Virus record (IMG/VR): IMGVR_UViG_3300025154_000385
Coordinates: 1-23,764 of that record
DNA length: 23,764 bases
DNA from: a virus
Direction: 5' to 3' (one strand)
Made by a program: the position numbers and the translations under genes. Positions 7,558 to 14,609 of the stretch are shown piece after piece. The notes under the pieces are model-generated. The model saw only the letters and a program-made list of their open reading frames with translations. It was not told the origin of the DNA and made no database searches. How positions within the stretch are numbered: the stretch's first letter is position 1; each line of letters starts with the position of its first letter.

Positions 7558-8010
7558 TTAAGCATCTGGCAGATCGGAAATTTTTTCTGTCTCTTGTCCA
7601 CCAAGCCCGCGTTTCTCACGCTCTTGCTCCTCCCGATTCAGCCGGTCAAGGGCGCGTTGCAACGGATTGGTGTCTTCGCTCCCAAAGCTTGCGCGGGGGC
7701 CATAGTGCTCAGGGAACTCAAGCTCGAGGAGTCGCGCCGCCGCCGTCCAGTATTTCGGGTCGTTCGCTGCGATCCGAATTCTGTTCAGCAAGGCGAGTCG
7801 TCTTTGTTGGCGGGATTTTTTTAATTCTGAAAGAAATGTTTTATCGCTGGCCTTCCATGCCATGAAGGCGCGAACGGAAATTCCTGCGGCTTCGCAAGCT
7901 TCGTTCGTGGTGAATCCAGACCCGAATGCGGAAACGAGGATGGTCTTGATTTCTGGAGTGCGAATCGTAGGTTGTCCGCGTGGAGGGGCAGGGGGCTTTT
8001 TCGTTTTCAT
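7558..8010 (-). CDS. terS: Putative terminase small subunit
   Basis: A 150-residue protein directly before the large terminase. The N-terminus is basic and proline rich (MKTKKPPAPPRGQ). Residues about 30-58 form a helix-turn-helix (GSGFTTNEACEAAGISVRAF, then MAWKASD) of the type small terminases use to recognise the packaging site. A helical middle (KKSRQQRRLALLNRIRIAAN) suits oligomerisation, and the C-terminal tail is acidic and charged (REEQEREKRGLGGQE), as expected for contact with the large subunit. I find no good ribosome-binding site before the ATG at 8010, and no better in-frame start. Gene order supports the assignment strongly. A generic phage HTH protein is the alternative. Confidence 0.85.
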   Translation of the reverse strand: MKTKKPPAPPRGQPTIRTPEIKTILVSAFGSGFTTNEACEAAGISVRAFMAWKASDKTFLSELKKSRQQRRLALLNRIRIAANDPKYWTAAARLLELEFPEHYGPRASFGSEDTNPLQRALDRLNREEQEREKRGLGGQETEKISDLPDA

Positions 8011-8042
8011 GCCACGAAGGTGCTACATGAGCGGGGGCGGTG

Positions 8043-9416
8043 TCAAGGGGAACTGTCCGATTCTGTAGCTGTCTCTGTTGCCCCGAATTCAACAGGCCCA
8101 ACTGCTGCTGTTGCTTTTCGCGGATCGCCCTTCACAAAAACAAGGACGTGCTCATGCACAGGAACGAGTTTTCTCATGGTTTGAAACATTTTACGAGCCC
8201 TTAACGCCGCGCTTGCGAGGGGCTTTAGGTGAATGGCGTGATTGTAAAACGAACATCCCGCAACCTCGAATCCCCGGATTGTGTCAGAAACAAGACTCAG
8301 TTGCTTCCCAGACTTGTCTCGCGTTTCCGCCACCTCAAAACATGCAAAACGGTGTTCGTGCAACACAGATACCGTCTCTTTAATTGCCCTGAAAAACCCG
8401 TCAAGGAAAGCTTCATAATCAACGGCATTATTCAAATCGTTTTTCAGGTCAGAGTAGTGTTCGCGATTAAAATATGGAGGGGAGGAAAAAATAAAATCTC
8501 CCCGGACTTCTCCTACCAGACGAGCGAAATCTCGACTATCCCCAACCATCCAATTGGGAGCCAACTCAAGCCGTTCTGCTTCTTTTCTATTTGCATCTAT
8601 TTGTTCTTGGCGTAAATCAATTCCGAGATATTCATAGCCGAGTTTCGCCGCAACAATTCCTCGCACACACCCACCAGCAAATGGATCAAGAATAAGACCC
8701 CCCGGAGGACAAAACCACCGATAAGCAATTTCGCATAGCGTGGGGTCAAAAACTCCCGTCCTCTCTCCTTGCATTGGACATGCTTGCAACATTTTCTTGC
8801 TTATTTTTAAAAGGTTTTTCGCACGCCCAGCCAAACTATCAAAACCCAAAGAATCCCAGTCGGCACGTCTTGCCTTCCAATAACTTCGCTTTGCATCAAA
8901 GATAGAAAATGGCGGGATTAAAAAGTCCTTGACAAGATTTCCGGCGCTCGTGCCATCCCCCGGTATAAAATAAGTTACAAGTTCCTCAAACCTCAGCGCC
9001 TCGAATAACTCCGCGTCGCCTATCTTGAGTTCGTCCAGCAGCGACCCCAGCCCCTCGTCAAACTCTCCCGCGACGTGCGGATTGTTCGCGGCGATATTTC
9101 CGGCCTGCTCTGTCTGCAAATCCCAGTCAACCACGCGCACCGGAAATCGCTCGCCCGCCGGTGTGATGACCGCCCCGCCCTCCAGTTTCAGCCTGTCGCC
9201 ATAGAGCGTCTTGAGTGCGTCGAGCCTCTGATGTCCACAGACCAAGTTCCTACTGCGTGAATTGAATACCAAACCTGAAATATCTCCGAACTTTTTGAGC
9301 GAGACTCGCAGCCCTGCCGCCGCCTCGCTCGTGATGGTTCGCGGATTGTAGGAAGCGGGCTTAAGGTCTGCGATTGTCTTGGGCGTCTTTGGCTTGGTCG
9401 TCGCTGCTAGTTTCAT
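8043..9416 (-). CDS. ParB-like domain fused to a DNA methyltransferase
   Basis: Chosen start is the ATG at 9416 (457 residues); a TTG at 9452 would add 12 residues. The N-terminal part has ParB/Spo0J N-domain features: LKPASYNPRTI, then LVCGHQRLDALKTL around residues 58-70, matching the family G-x-Q/R-R box. The C-terminal half has S-adenosylmethionine-dependent DNA methyltransferase motifs: motif I LILDPFAGGCVRG near 241-253, an acidic strand end YLGIDLR, and a catalytic SPPYFN near 312-317. Motif I precedes the SPPY motif, unlike the companion methyltransferase at 9565-10494. Such fusions occur in phages and may protect DNA from restriction or mark it for other processes. The target base cannot be read from sequence; N6-adenine or N4-cytosine is implied by SPPY. 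It lies between the terminase genes and the second methyltransferase. Confidence 0.88.
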   Translation of the reverse strand: MKLAATTKPKTPKTIADLKPASYNPRTITSEAAAGLRVSLKKFGDISGLVFNSRSRNLVCGHQRLDALKTLYGDRLKLEGGAVITPAGERFPVRVVDWDLQTEQAGNIAANNPHVAGEFDEGLGSLLDELKIGDAELFEALRFEELVTYFIPGDGTSAGNLVKDFLIPPFSIFDAKRSYWKARRADWDSLGFDSLAGRAKNLLKISKKMLQACPMQGERTGVFDPTLCEIAYRWFCPPGGLILDPFAGGCVRGIVAAKLGYEYLGIDLRQEQIDANRKEAERLELAPNWMVGDSRDFARLVGEVRGDFIFSSPPYFNREHYSDLKNDLNNAVDYEAFLDGFFRAIKETVSVLHEHRFACFEVAETRDKSGKQLSLVSDTIRGFEVAGCSFYNHAIHLKPLASAALRARKMFQTMRKLVPVHEHVLVFVKGDPRKATAAVGPVEFGATETATESDSSP

Positions 9417-9471
9417 GGTTTTTCTTTTGCGCCTTTCAGAAATCAAAGTCAACCTATAGGTTCATGGGGTC

Positions 9472-9477
9472 ATTATA
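9472..9477 (-). promoter_or_regulatory. Candidate promoter -10 box in the gap before the ParB-methyltransferase gene
   Basis: Reading the minus strand, a perfect TATAAT lies in the 148-base gap 9417-9564, with an A/T-rich stretch including ATATATTTT just upstream that could act as an UP element. There is no good -35 box at 17 bases. It would drive the ParB-methyltransferase and possibly the packaging genes. The gap also holds GAGGAG and AGGAGG sequences but only tiny reading frames. This is a weak inference. Confidence 0.3.
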
Positions 9478-9564
9478 TCGGCTTGTAAAATATATTTTTG
9501 TTTTCTCCTCTTTTTTTTACGGGTCTCCTACAAACATATCCTCCTGCGCGAGGGCGGCGCGGAT

Positions 9565-10494
9565 TCAGAGACTCCCGAACATGTCCTCATCCTCACCATG
9601 ATGTTTTATCTCGGCAAGGTTGCGAACCGCTTGATGGTAGTAAGAGGGTTTTAATTCGATTCCAATCCCGCGCCGTCCGTTCATCACCGCTCCATAAACT
9701 TCAGAGCCGACGCCCATGAATGGCGTGAGCACAACCTCGCCGGGGTTAGACCACAAGACGCAGGCGCGCTCAATCACGTCGAGCTGAAGGGGACAAATGT
9801 GCTTTTCGTCCATTGGATCGCGCCCTGCTCTTGCGTTTAGTGTTCTTGTTTGGCGAATGTCCATCCAAACAGGAGATGCATAAGCGCGCCAGATGTTATG
9901 TGCCGCGCCAATTCCCACTCCTCCCGGCGCGTGTTTCCCACAATACGTTTTTAATCCGTCGAGGTGAGAAATCGGCGTTGCATTTTCTCCGGGCTTCCGA
10001 AAAGTCAAAAGATAATCTGGAAGTCCGGCGCGACAAATCGCACTATCCTTAACGAGTTGCTTGTGCATAAGGCCAAGTGCTTTTGTCCTCGTCGCCTCAA
10101 TCAACGGGTCTTTCCAAATGATGTGACGTGAATGATAGATGAACCCGTTGCTCTGAAACAGCCGGATAATATCTCCCGGAAAATCCTTCAATCCAATATA
10201 TCCGTCGCGTTCCTTCATCGCCGGAATATCTATACAATGAACCGCACAGTTGCGCCCAAGTTTCATGACTCGGAAAATCTCGCCGACAATATATCCGAAG
10301 TGCTCGAAGAATTCTGAGTAATTCCTACAATTCCCAAGGTCTGCGGGATTATCGCTATAGCAGTAGAGATCGGCAAATGGCGGAGAAAAAAGAGTCATGT
10401 CTACGCTTGACTCTGGCAGCGTTTTTAACACTTCGCACGAATCTCCGCAATAAAGTGCATATCTCTCTGTGATCGTTTGTTCCATCACAGCCAT
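9565..10494 (-). CDS. DNA methyltransferase, N6-adenine/N4-cytosine type
   Basis: A 309-residue methyltransferase in the order typical of the beta class. The catalytic motif DMTLFSPPFADLY is at residues about 32-44, near the N-terminus after the YCGDSCEVLKTLP segment. The cofactor-binding motif VVLTPFMGVGSEVYG is near residues 254-268, followed by GRRGIGIELKPSYY. The middle region (about 60-240) would carry target recognition. The start ATG at 10494 has AGGAGG seven bases upstream inside the preceding helicase gene and overlaps its end by ten bases, so the two are translationally coupled. The protein probably methylates phage DNA, giving protection from host restriction or altering regulation. 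No partner endonuclease gene is visible. Which base and sequence it modifies cannot be told. Confidence 0.92.
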   Translation of the reverse strand: MAVMEQTITERYALYCGDSCEVLKTLPESSVDMTLFSPPFADLYCYSDNPADLGNCRNYSEFFEHFGYIVGEIFRVMKLGRNCAVHCIDIPAMKERDGYIGLKDFPGDIIRLFQSNGFIYHSRHIIWKDPLIEATRTKALGLMHKQLVKDSAICRAGLPDYLLTFRKPGENATPISHLDGLKTYCGKHAPGGVGIGAAHNIWRAYASPVWMDIRQTRTLNARAGRDPMDEKHICPLQLDVIERACVLWSNPGEVVLTPFMGVGSEVYGAVMNGRRGIGIELKPSYYHQAVRNLAEIKHHGEDEDMFGSL

Positions 10495-11921
10495 GATGGG
10501 GCCTCCTCTTTCTTCGTGTAGATATTGGTTCGCTCAATCTTGAGTTCATCCATCATCAGAGCAACAAGGCGCTCGAACATTTTATCTGCCGCTTCCGTTT
10601 TCCGCTTCATGTTCGCCAACACCCCCGCCTGTCCCTCAGTTGAAATGATGTCAACGACAACTGCGCGGGTCTGTCCGAATCGCCAACACCTGCGCGTCGC
10701 TTGGTAAAACTGCTCGTAACTGTGCGACGGGAAAAATGTTTCGTGGGCGCAATGCTGCCAATTGAGGCCGAATCCCGCAATCGTTGGCTTGGAAACAATA
10801 ACGCGCACCTGTCCGGTTGCAAATGCCCGGAATGTTTCTTCTTTGAATTCCTCAGCATCGCCGCCCTCTACATTCACGCTCCCACGGATTAGTTTCTCAA
10901 GCATGTCGCCTTCATCGTTGAGATGACACCATGTAACGGCGGGACGGTTGTGCGCGTTCGCAAGTTGCGCCGCCATTTCGCACCGCTCTGGAAGTGTTCG
11001 GCGCAGTTCTTCGCGTTGCTCTTGAAGATTTATTGCGGCCAAATCGAAGAGCATCCCTTCGGGCTTTCTGCGAGCCATTACAATATGCTCTCGCATCGTG
11101 AGCGACGGTAGAATAAATCCATCATCCTCAAATCCAAAGTCAGAGGGTTTTCTCATCGCTCGTGCCCACGAGCAAATCCAGCGCCAGAAAATATGTAAGG
11201 CGGCGTGTCTTTTTAACCTCCACCTTGATGTTTCCCCGCCGTCGTGATTAAAAAATCTTGCGAGCATTTCTCTGTATTTCATTTCCCCCAACGCCTCGCT
11301 GCTTGTTCCCAACTCCATGTAATCATTCGGTGCGGCGGTTGCCGTGCATAGAAGGCGATAGGGGGTCTTTCGCATAAAATCGGTCACAGCTTGGCGCGTT
11401 GCCCCGTCAAAATTCTTGAGGATGCTCGACTCATCGCAGACAACGCCAGAATAGTCCGCGCTATCAAAATAGTGAAGCCGCTCATAGTTTGTGATTATCA
11501 AAGAATCCCCCACCTTCCGGCCTTCGCGCCGGTGCAACACATCGAGACCAATCTTCTGTCCCTCAAGGACTGTTTGAAAAGCGACGGCGAGCGGCGCAAG
11601 AATCAAAACAGGCTTTCCCGTTTTCCTAGCCACATTTTCAGCCCAAGTGAGTTGAATTAAAGTTTTCCCAAGCCCACAGTCAGCAAATATCGCAGAGCGG
11701 CCTTTGCGCGTCGCCCATTCGACAAGGGCTTTCTGAAACGGGAAAAGCAGATCGGGCATGAATGTCGGCTCGAATCCATGTTCGGCCCCGACTTGGGTTT
11801 TGCGCTCAAGAAACGATTTATAGTCGCCGTTTGAATTATTCACTTGGCTATCACATCGCTTTCTTTTTTTTCTTTCACCCGCCGCACCGGTTTTATGTTT
11901 CAATCCCGCCGCTTTTCCCAC
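10485..11921 (-). CDS. SNF2-type superfamily 2 helicase
   Basis: A protein of up to 478 residues. Motif I (Walker A) is ADCGLGKTL at about 80-88, motif II is VVCDESSIL at about 160-168, and motif III is LCTATAAPND at about 191-200. Motif VI is QATRRCWRFGQTR at about 407-419, close to the SNF2 pattern ending in a GQ. It is therefore an ATP-driven DNA translocase or remodeller. The start is uncertain: GTG at 11921 overlaps the previous gene by 22 bases, and a TTG seven codons in overlaps that gene's stop as TTGA. The first 35 residues are basic and low complexity. It is coupled to the methyltransferase that follows. Phages often pair such helicases with methyltransferases in the replication region, but its exact substrate is unknown. 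Confidence 0.9.
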   Translation of the reverse strand: MGKAAGLKHKTGAAGERKKRKRCDSQVNNSNGDYKSFLERKTQVGAEHGFEPTFMPDLLFPFQKALVEWATRKGRSAIFADCGLGKTLIQLTWAENVARKTGKPVLILAPLAVAFQTVLEGQKIGLDVLHRREGRKVGDSLIITNYERLHYFDSADYSGVVCDESSILKNFDGATRQAVTDFMRKTPYRLLCTATAAPNDYMELGTSSEALGEMKYREMLARFFNHDGGETSRWRLKRHAALHIFWRWICSWARAMRKPSDFGFEDDGFILPSLTMREHIVMARRKPEGMLFDLAAINLQEQREELRRTLPERCEMAAQLANAHNRPAVTWCHLNDEGDMLEKLIRGSVNVEGGDAEEFKEETFRAFATGQVRVIVSKPTIAGFGLNWQHCAHETFFPSHSYEQFYQATRRCWRFGQTRAVVVDIISTEGQAGVLANMKRKTEAADKMFERLVALMMDELKIERTNIYTKKEEAPSWL

Positions 11922-12178
11922 TGCTCACAACTTTCATCCCAGCGCGTATCAACCCAAAGCGGCCTGCCCAAACCCGCCGCCTCTTCTGATTTAAGCAGGC
12001 ACGAGGACTTGAACTTCGAGGAGTTCGCCCCGGCCCCTTCGCGGCCCCTCCAGTGCTGGCAGGATTTGCAAATTCCGTCAAGGTAGGTGACGCGGGGTTT
12101 GTGTGCGAGCGGCTCATTGAGCGCCGCGCAAAATGTGAGGACGATGTCAGGCATGTAATTGAACTGGGAGCAGCTCAT
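11900..12178 (-). CDS. Small Cys-rich protein, probable zinc binder
   Basis: A 92-residue protein with the pattern GICKSCQHWRG (Cys 37 and 40), then Cys 60 in KSSCLL and Cys 84 in DESCEQWE. A CxxCxHW box followed by two single cysteines and a tryptophan is a layout I associate with small phage proteins that probably bind one zinc ion. Its ATG overlaps the stop of the helicase-loader gene as ATGA, with AGGAG upstream at a rather long distance. A competing minus frame starting at 12117 overlaps it but has no coupled start. The role is unknown. Its place between a helicase loader and an SNF2 helicase suggests a replication accessory function, by inference only. Confidence 0.7.
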   Translation of the reverse strand: MSCSQFNYMPDIVLTFCAALNEPLAHKPRVTYLDGICKSCQHWRGREGAGANSSKFKSSCLLKSEEAAGLGRPLWVDTRWDESCEQWEKRRD

Positions 12179-13152
12179 TTTGTTTTTGCCTCTCCTGTTT
12201 TTTGGGAATCAAGCGCAGCCTTGTTTTCTTTTTTATCCCACGTCCTAAGCGAGTTATGCCCGAAATAAATCTGCGGCCCGCTTTTGAATCTATCCGCCAC
12301 CGCGTCCCAGGGATCGCCCCATGCCGCGATTTGGTCTAGCGAGGCATTACAGGCCAGCAGGACGGGCTTGAGATTTTCATATCGCAAGTTTATGAGGTTG
12401 TAAAAAGTAGTGGACTTGTAGGGTGTCCGATTGATTTTATCCGCGTCGTCAAGAATCAAGAGATCGGCAAGGTAGAGCCGATCAAGGATTTCGTTTTCTG
12501 ATTCATCGCTTGCAGGGTCATTCGAGGCCGCAAGTTTTTTCAGAAGCATCTCACCCTCGTAATAGGCGACAGTGACGTGATGTTTTTCACAGTGCTGTCG
12601 GACGCCAAGGCAAAGAAATGATTTTCCCGTTCCTTTCCCGCCGTAAATAAAACACGGGGAGCCTTCATGTTTCGGGTTTTTCAGGATCGGCCCAAGCCAC
12701 TCAGACATGACTCTGGTTTTGATCGTTGAAAGAGCCGTACGGGTTGCCGGTGGAAATTGATTCTGCGCTTCGCGGGCGGCTTGCAGATAGCGATGACCCG
12801 TGGGGGTCGAGTCTTGCCGGATAGATTCTCCCACGGCGGCGACGTGGTCTTGCTGGAGTCGCGCCACCATGTTTGGACAGGCACGGGTAGTCGGGCAATA
12901 GATGGATTCACGGGCGATATTGAGACAGGTAGGGCGAAAGGAAATAGAAACGCCACTGGAGTCCGTGCTTCGCTTCTGGATTATTTTTGCCCGCTCGACA
13001 AGAGCATCTTCGGCTGACAGGTGCGCGAGTTCCAGGAAGGCGGTTCGCCAGTTCCAACGCTCCCTCCATTCGAGGGCTTCGATAGGGGCATCGAGCAGAC
13101 AGGCTTCGCGCTTTGGCATTCCGCAATGTTTGCAAGATTGAACAGCAGTCAT
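12175..13152 (-). CDS. DnaC/IstB-type helicase loader, AAA+ ATPase
   Basis: A 325-residue AAA+ protein. Walker A is IYGGKGTGKSFLC near residues 169-181, Walker B is LLILDDADKI near 231-240, sensor 1 lies in VLLACNASLD near 264-273, and a DRF near 287-289 could hold a sensor or arginine-finger residue. This matches the DnaC/IstB group that delivers the replicative helicase to single-stranded DNA. The first 95 residues are unusual for the family: they contain SCKHC at 6-10 and a later set C76, C86 and C92, which could bind zinc or an iron-sulfur cluster. The start ATG overlaps the DUF1376 gene's stop as ATGA. No replicative helicase is encoded here, so it may load the host one. A primosomal role fits the upstream initiator-like gene. 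Confidence 0.88.
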   Translation of the reverse strand: MTAVQSCKHCGMPKREACLLDAPIEALEWRERWNWRTAFLELAHLSAEDALVERAKIIQKRSTDSSGVSISFRPTCLNIARESIYCPTTRACPNMVARLQQDHVAAVGESIRQDSTPTGHRYLQAAREAQNQFPPATRTALSTIKTRVMSEWLGPILKNPKHEGSPCFIYGGKGTGKSFLCLGVRQHCEKHHVTVAYYEGEMLLKKLAASNDPASDESENEILDRLYLADLLILDDADKINRTPYKSTTFYNLINLRYENLKPVLLACNASLDQIAAWGDPWDAVADRFKSGPQIYFGHNSLRTWDKKENKAALDSQKTGEAKTK

Positions 13153-14306
13153 ATCGGGCCTACACTTCTATGGCCTTTAAGGAATTGCTCCGTCTCGGCC
13201 CTTGTGACTTCGGGTTGTTTGATTTCTGCGGCGGCGAGTTCTGCGTCGCGTTTATCGGCAGCGTCTGCCAGTTCGGTCGCTGTCGGGCACGGCCTTCGTC
13301 GTTGCGCTTCCTCAGCCTCGCGCTCGGCAAGCCAAGCCTGTGTTTCTTCACGCTCCTTCGCGTCTTCGGCATCCCACAGGGCAATTTCTTCCGGCGTTGG
13401 CGTCTTCATAGGCGGGGCCGTCTTTTTCTGGGCATCCTTCTGCCCGTTGCCCGCCCGCCACTTTTGCGCTTTCTGGATAAGCGTTGACTTCTGGCGGATA
13501 AGGGCGTGGGTGTATCCGCGCTTCATATTCCCAAGCCCGAAAGCCCAGTCCGGGTCAGCGGCGGGGTCTGCCAAGTACTCGAGCAGCAGGTTGACCTGTC
13601 CAAGCCCGGTGTCGTCGAGGATGGTGTCCATGACCCCGGCAAAGAAAAGGGCGACAGCTTGGGAGCCGTGAGTTCCCCCGTCGCGGGTTGCTCTGAGGTC
13701 AGCATAGAGTGTTCCAAGGTTGACGGCTTCTGGGTGTCGGTATTTGTGGGGTAGTTTGTTGGTTTTTTCTTTGTTTTTTTGTTGTGTTTTTTTTGTGGGG
13801 GTAGGGGGTTCTTTTTCTTTCTTTGAAGATGAAGAAGAAGATGAAGAAGAAGATGAAGAAGAAGAGCACGACCAATCGTTAGACGATTGGTTAGACGATT
13901 GGTTAGACGATTGGTTAGACGGATCGTTATCGTTTTCTCTCTCAGCAATCCTCTGTTGGCGAGCCAGAACTCCAGCCCTCGACGCTGATTCTCTTCGACT
14001 TCTGCGCTCCGCCTGTGCTTCTTTTTGCTTTTGTAGGCGGTCGTTGAAGTAATACTCCGCCCCGTCAATAGTCCTTCGATCAAAATGCTGTTCAATGGTC
14101 GGCCATGCTTCAGCAAGCTCGGATTCGGTACAACCAATCATTGAACGAATCGTTGAACGATTGGTTGGCAATCCCCTTGACATCGGGTAAGTCCAGAACT
14201 GATCGAGTAGATCACGGTAAATCGCACGCGCAACAAGAGACATTTCGTGGCGCGTGCCGCTCGCAAGCCAATCCTTCGGATACCACTGATACGCTGGGGC
14301 GTCCAT
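13149..14306 (-). CDS. DUF1376-type replication initiator-like protein
   Basis: A 385-residue protein. Residues about 5-95 (YQWYPKDWLASGTRHEMSLV onwards, including RAIYRDLLDQFW) match the DUF1376/YdaU N-terminal domain found in phage proteins that sit before DnaC-like loaders and are thought to start replication. Residues about 129-161 are low complexity: SNQ repeats encoded by 12-bp DNA repeats, followed by a long serine run. A basic linker (KKEKEPPTPTKKTQQ) then leads to a helical C-terminal half rich in glutamate and alanine. This is the lambda-O style layout: DNA-binding N-terminus, linker, and a C-terminus that would contact the loader. The start has GAAAGGG upstream. The gene overlaps the loader by ATGA. 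The candidate origin inside it is listed separately. Confidence 0.85.
   Translation of the reverse strand: MDAPAYQWYPKDWLASGTRHEMSLVARAIYRDLLDQFWTYPMSRGLPTNRSTIRSMIGCTESELAEAWPTIEQHFDRRTIDGAEYYFNDRLQKQKEAQAERRSRRESASRAGVLARQQRIAERENDNDPSNQSSNQSSNQSSNDWSCSSSSSSSSSSSSSSKKEKEPPTPTKKTQQKNKEKTNKLPHKYRHPEAVNLGTLYADLRATRDGGTHGSQAVALFFAGVMDTILDDTGLGQVNLLLEYLADPAADPDWAFGLGNMKRGYTHALIRQKSTLIQKAQKWRAGNGQKDAQKKTAPPMKTPTPEEIALWDAEDAKEREETQAWLAEREAEEAQRRRPCPTATELADAADKRDAELAAAEIKQPEVTRAETEQFLKGHRSVGPI
13828..13926. repeat. 12-bp iteron-like repeats and purine-rich tract, candidate replication origin
   Basis: Three exact tandem copies of TTAGACGATTGG occupy 13879-13890, 13891-13902 and 13903-13914, and a partial fourth runs to 13926. 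The first copy forms an inverted repeat with the preceding bases: CCAATCGT, three bases, ACGATTGG. Next to them lie three exact copies of GATGAAGAAGAA (13828-13863), and beyond that a T-rich stretch (about 13760-13820) giving strong strand asymmetry. Iterons next to an easily melted, asymmetric tract inside an initiator gene is the layout of the lambda origin. The repeats are in frame and encode SNQS units and serines, so a coding explanation is also possible. Confidence 0.55.
14141..14164. repeat. Second pair of 12-bp iteron-related repeats
   Basis: TTGAACGAATCG (14141-14152) is followed directly by TTGAACGATTGG (14153-14164), with CCAATCA just before at 14134-14140. The second copy differs from the main iteron TTAGACGATTGG at two positions. 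It lies in the part of the same gene encoding the DUF1376 domain, where the protein is not low complexity, so coding bias does not easily explain the match. It may be a second initiator-binding site about 240 bp from the first. Confidence 0.45.
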
Positions 14307-14311
14307 TGTCG

Positions 14312-14359
14312 TTATACCCTTTCAAGAGAGAGTAGAAAATCCAGTTGTATCACTCTCAT
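14312..14359 (-). CDS. Possible 15-codon coupled mini-ORF
   Basis: An ATG overlapping the stop of the HTH gene as ATGA opens a 15-residue frame, MRVIQLDFLLSLERV, ending in TAA within the ribosome-binding region of the DUF1376 gene. Such an arrangement could be a leader peptide that couples translation across the gap. The ribosome-binding site is weak and the frame is short enough to occur by chance. Confidence 0.22.
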   Translation of the reverse strand: MRVIQLDFLLSLERV

Positions 14360-14550
14360 TTCACCGCCCCCATAAGAAAGAAATCAGTAAACCTCTTTAA
14401 CGTCTGTTCATTGAGGGACGGATCATCATTGAGTATTTGGTGGCACGTAGCAACATTGACACCCGTTTCTTTGCTGAGCTTGCGGCCAGAGTCCAAACCC
14501 CGCGCAATGGCCGTGCGCTTGATCTCGGCGGACGAAAGAAGAGTTTCCAT
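14356..14550 (-). CDS. Small helix-turn-helix regulator
   Basis: I choose the ATG at 14550, with GGGAGG ten bases upstream, giving 64 residues beginning METLLSSAEIKR. A longer frame from a TTG at 14613 has no ribosome-binding site. The segment GRKLSKETGVNVATCHQILN, then DDPSLNEQTLKRFTDFF, resembles a Cro/XRE-type fold: helix, turn, recognition helix, then a helix of the kind used for dimers. It probably represses or activates a nearby promoter. A candidate TTGACT box lies just upstream near 14608-14613. Its location before the replication genes, with all neighbours in the same direction, suggests control of replication gene timing, but no clear operator pair is visible. Confidence 0.68.
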   Translation of the reverse strand: METLLSSAEIKRTAIARGLDSGRKLSKETGVNVATCHQILNDDPSLNEQTLKRFTDFFLMGAVK

Positions 14551-14609
14551 CTGCGGCGAGCCTCCCTCTAAAAGCCTGTTAGAAAGTCTTAATAGATTTC
14601 GCGGCGAAG

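Noticed and set aside
8011-8046. TTGACA box before the small terminase gene
   Set aside because: No acceptable -10 box at 16-18 bases, so a promoter cannot be supported.
8043-11921. A restriction-modification or DISARM-like defence locus
   Set aside because: There are methyltransferases and a helicase but no nuclease of PLD or restriction type and no DUF1998-type partner. The genes are embedded in a phage replication-packaging layout.
13879-13926. CRISPR array
   Set aside because: Repeats are 12 bp, directly adjoining, without spacers. The same applies to the pentamer arrays at 15329-15408 and 15973-16037.
13720-14052. Plus-strand acidic open frame with DEEEDEE-type runs
   Set aside because: It is the antisense of the serine/SNQ-coding part of the DUF1376 gene, has no ribosome-binding site and opposes all other genes.
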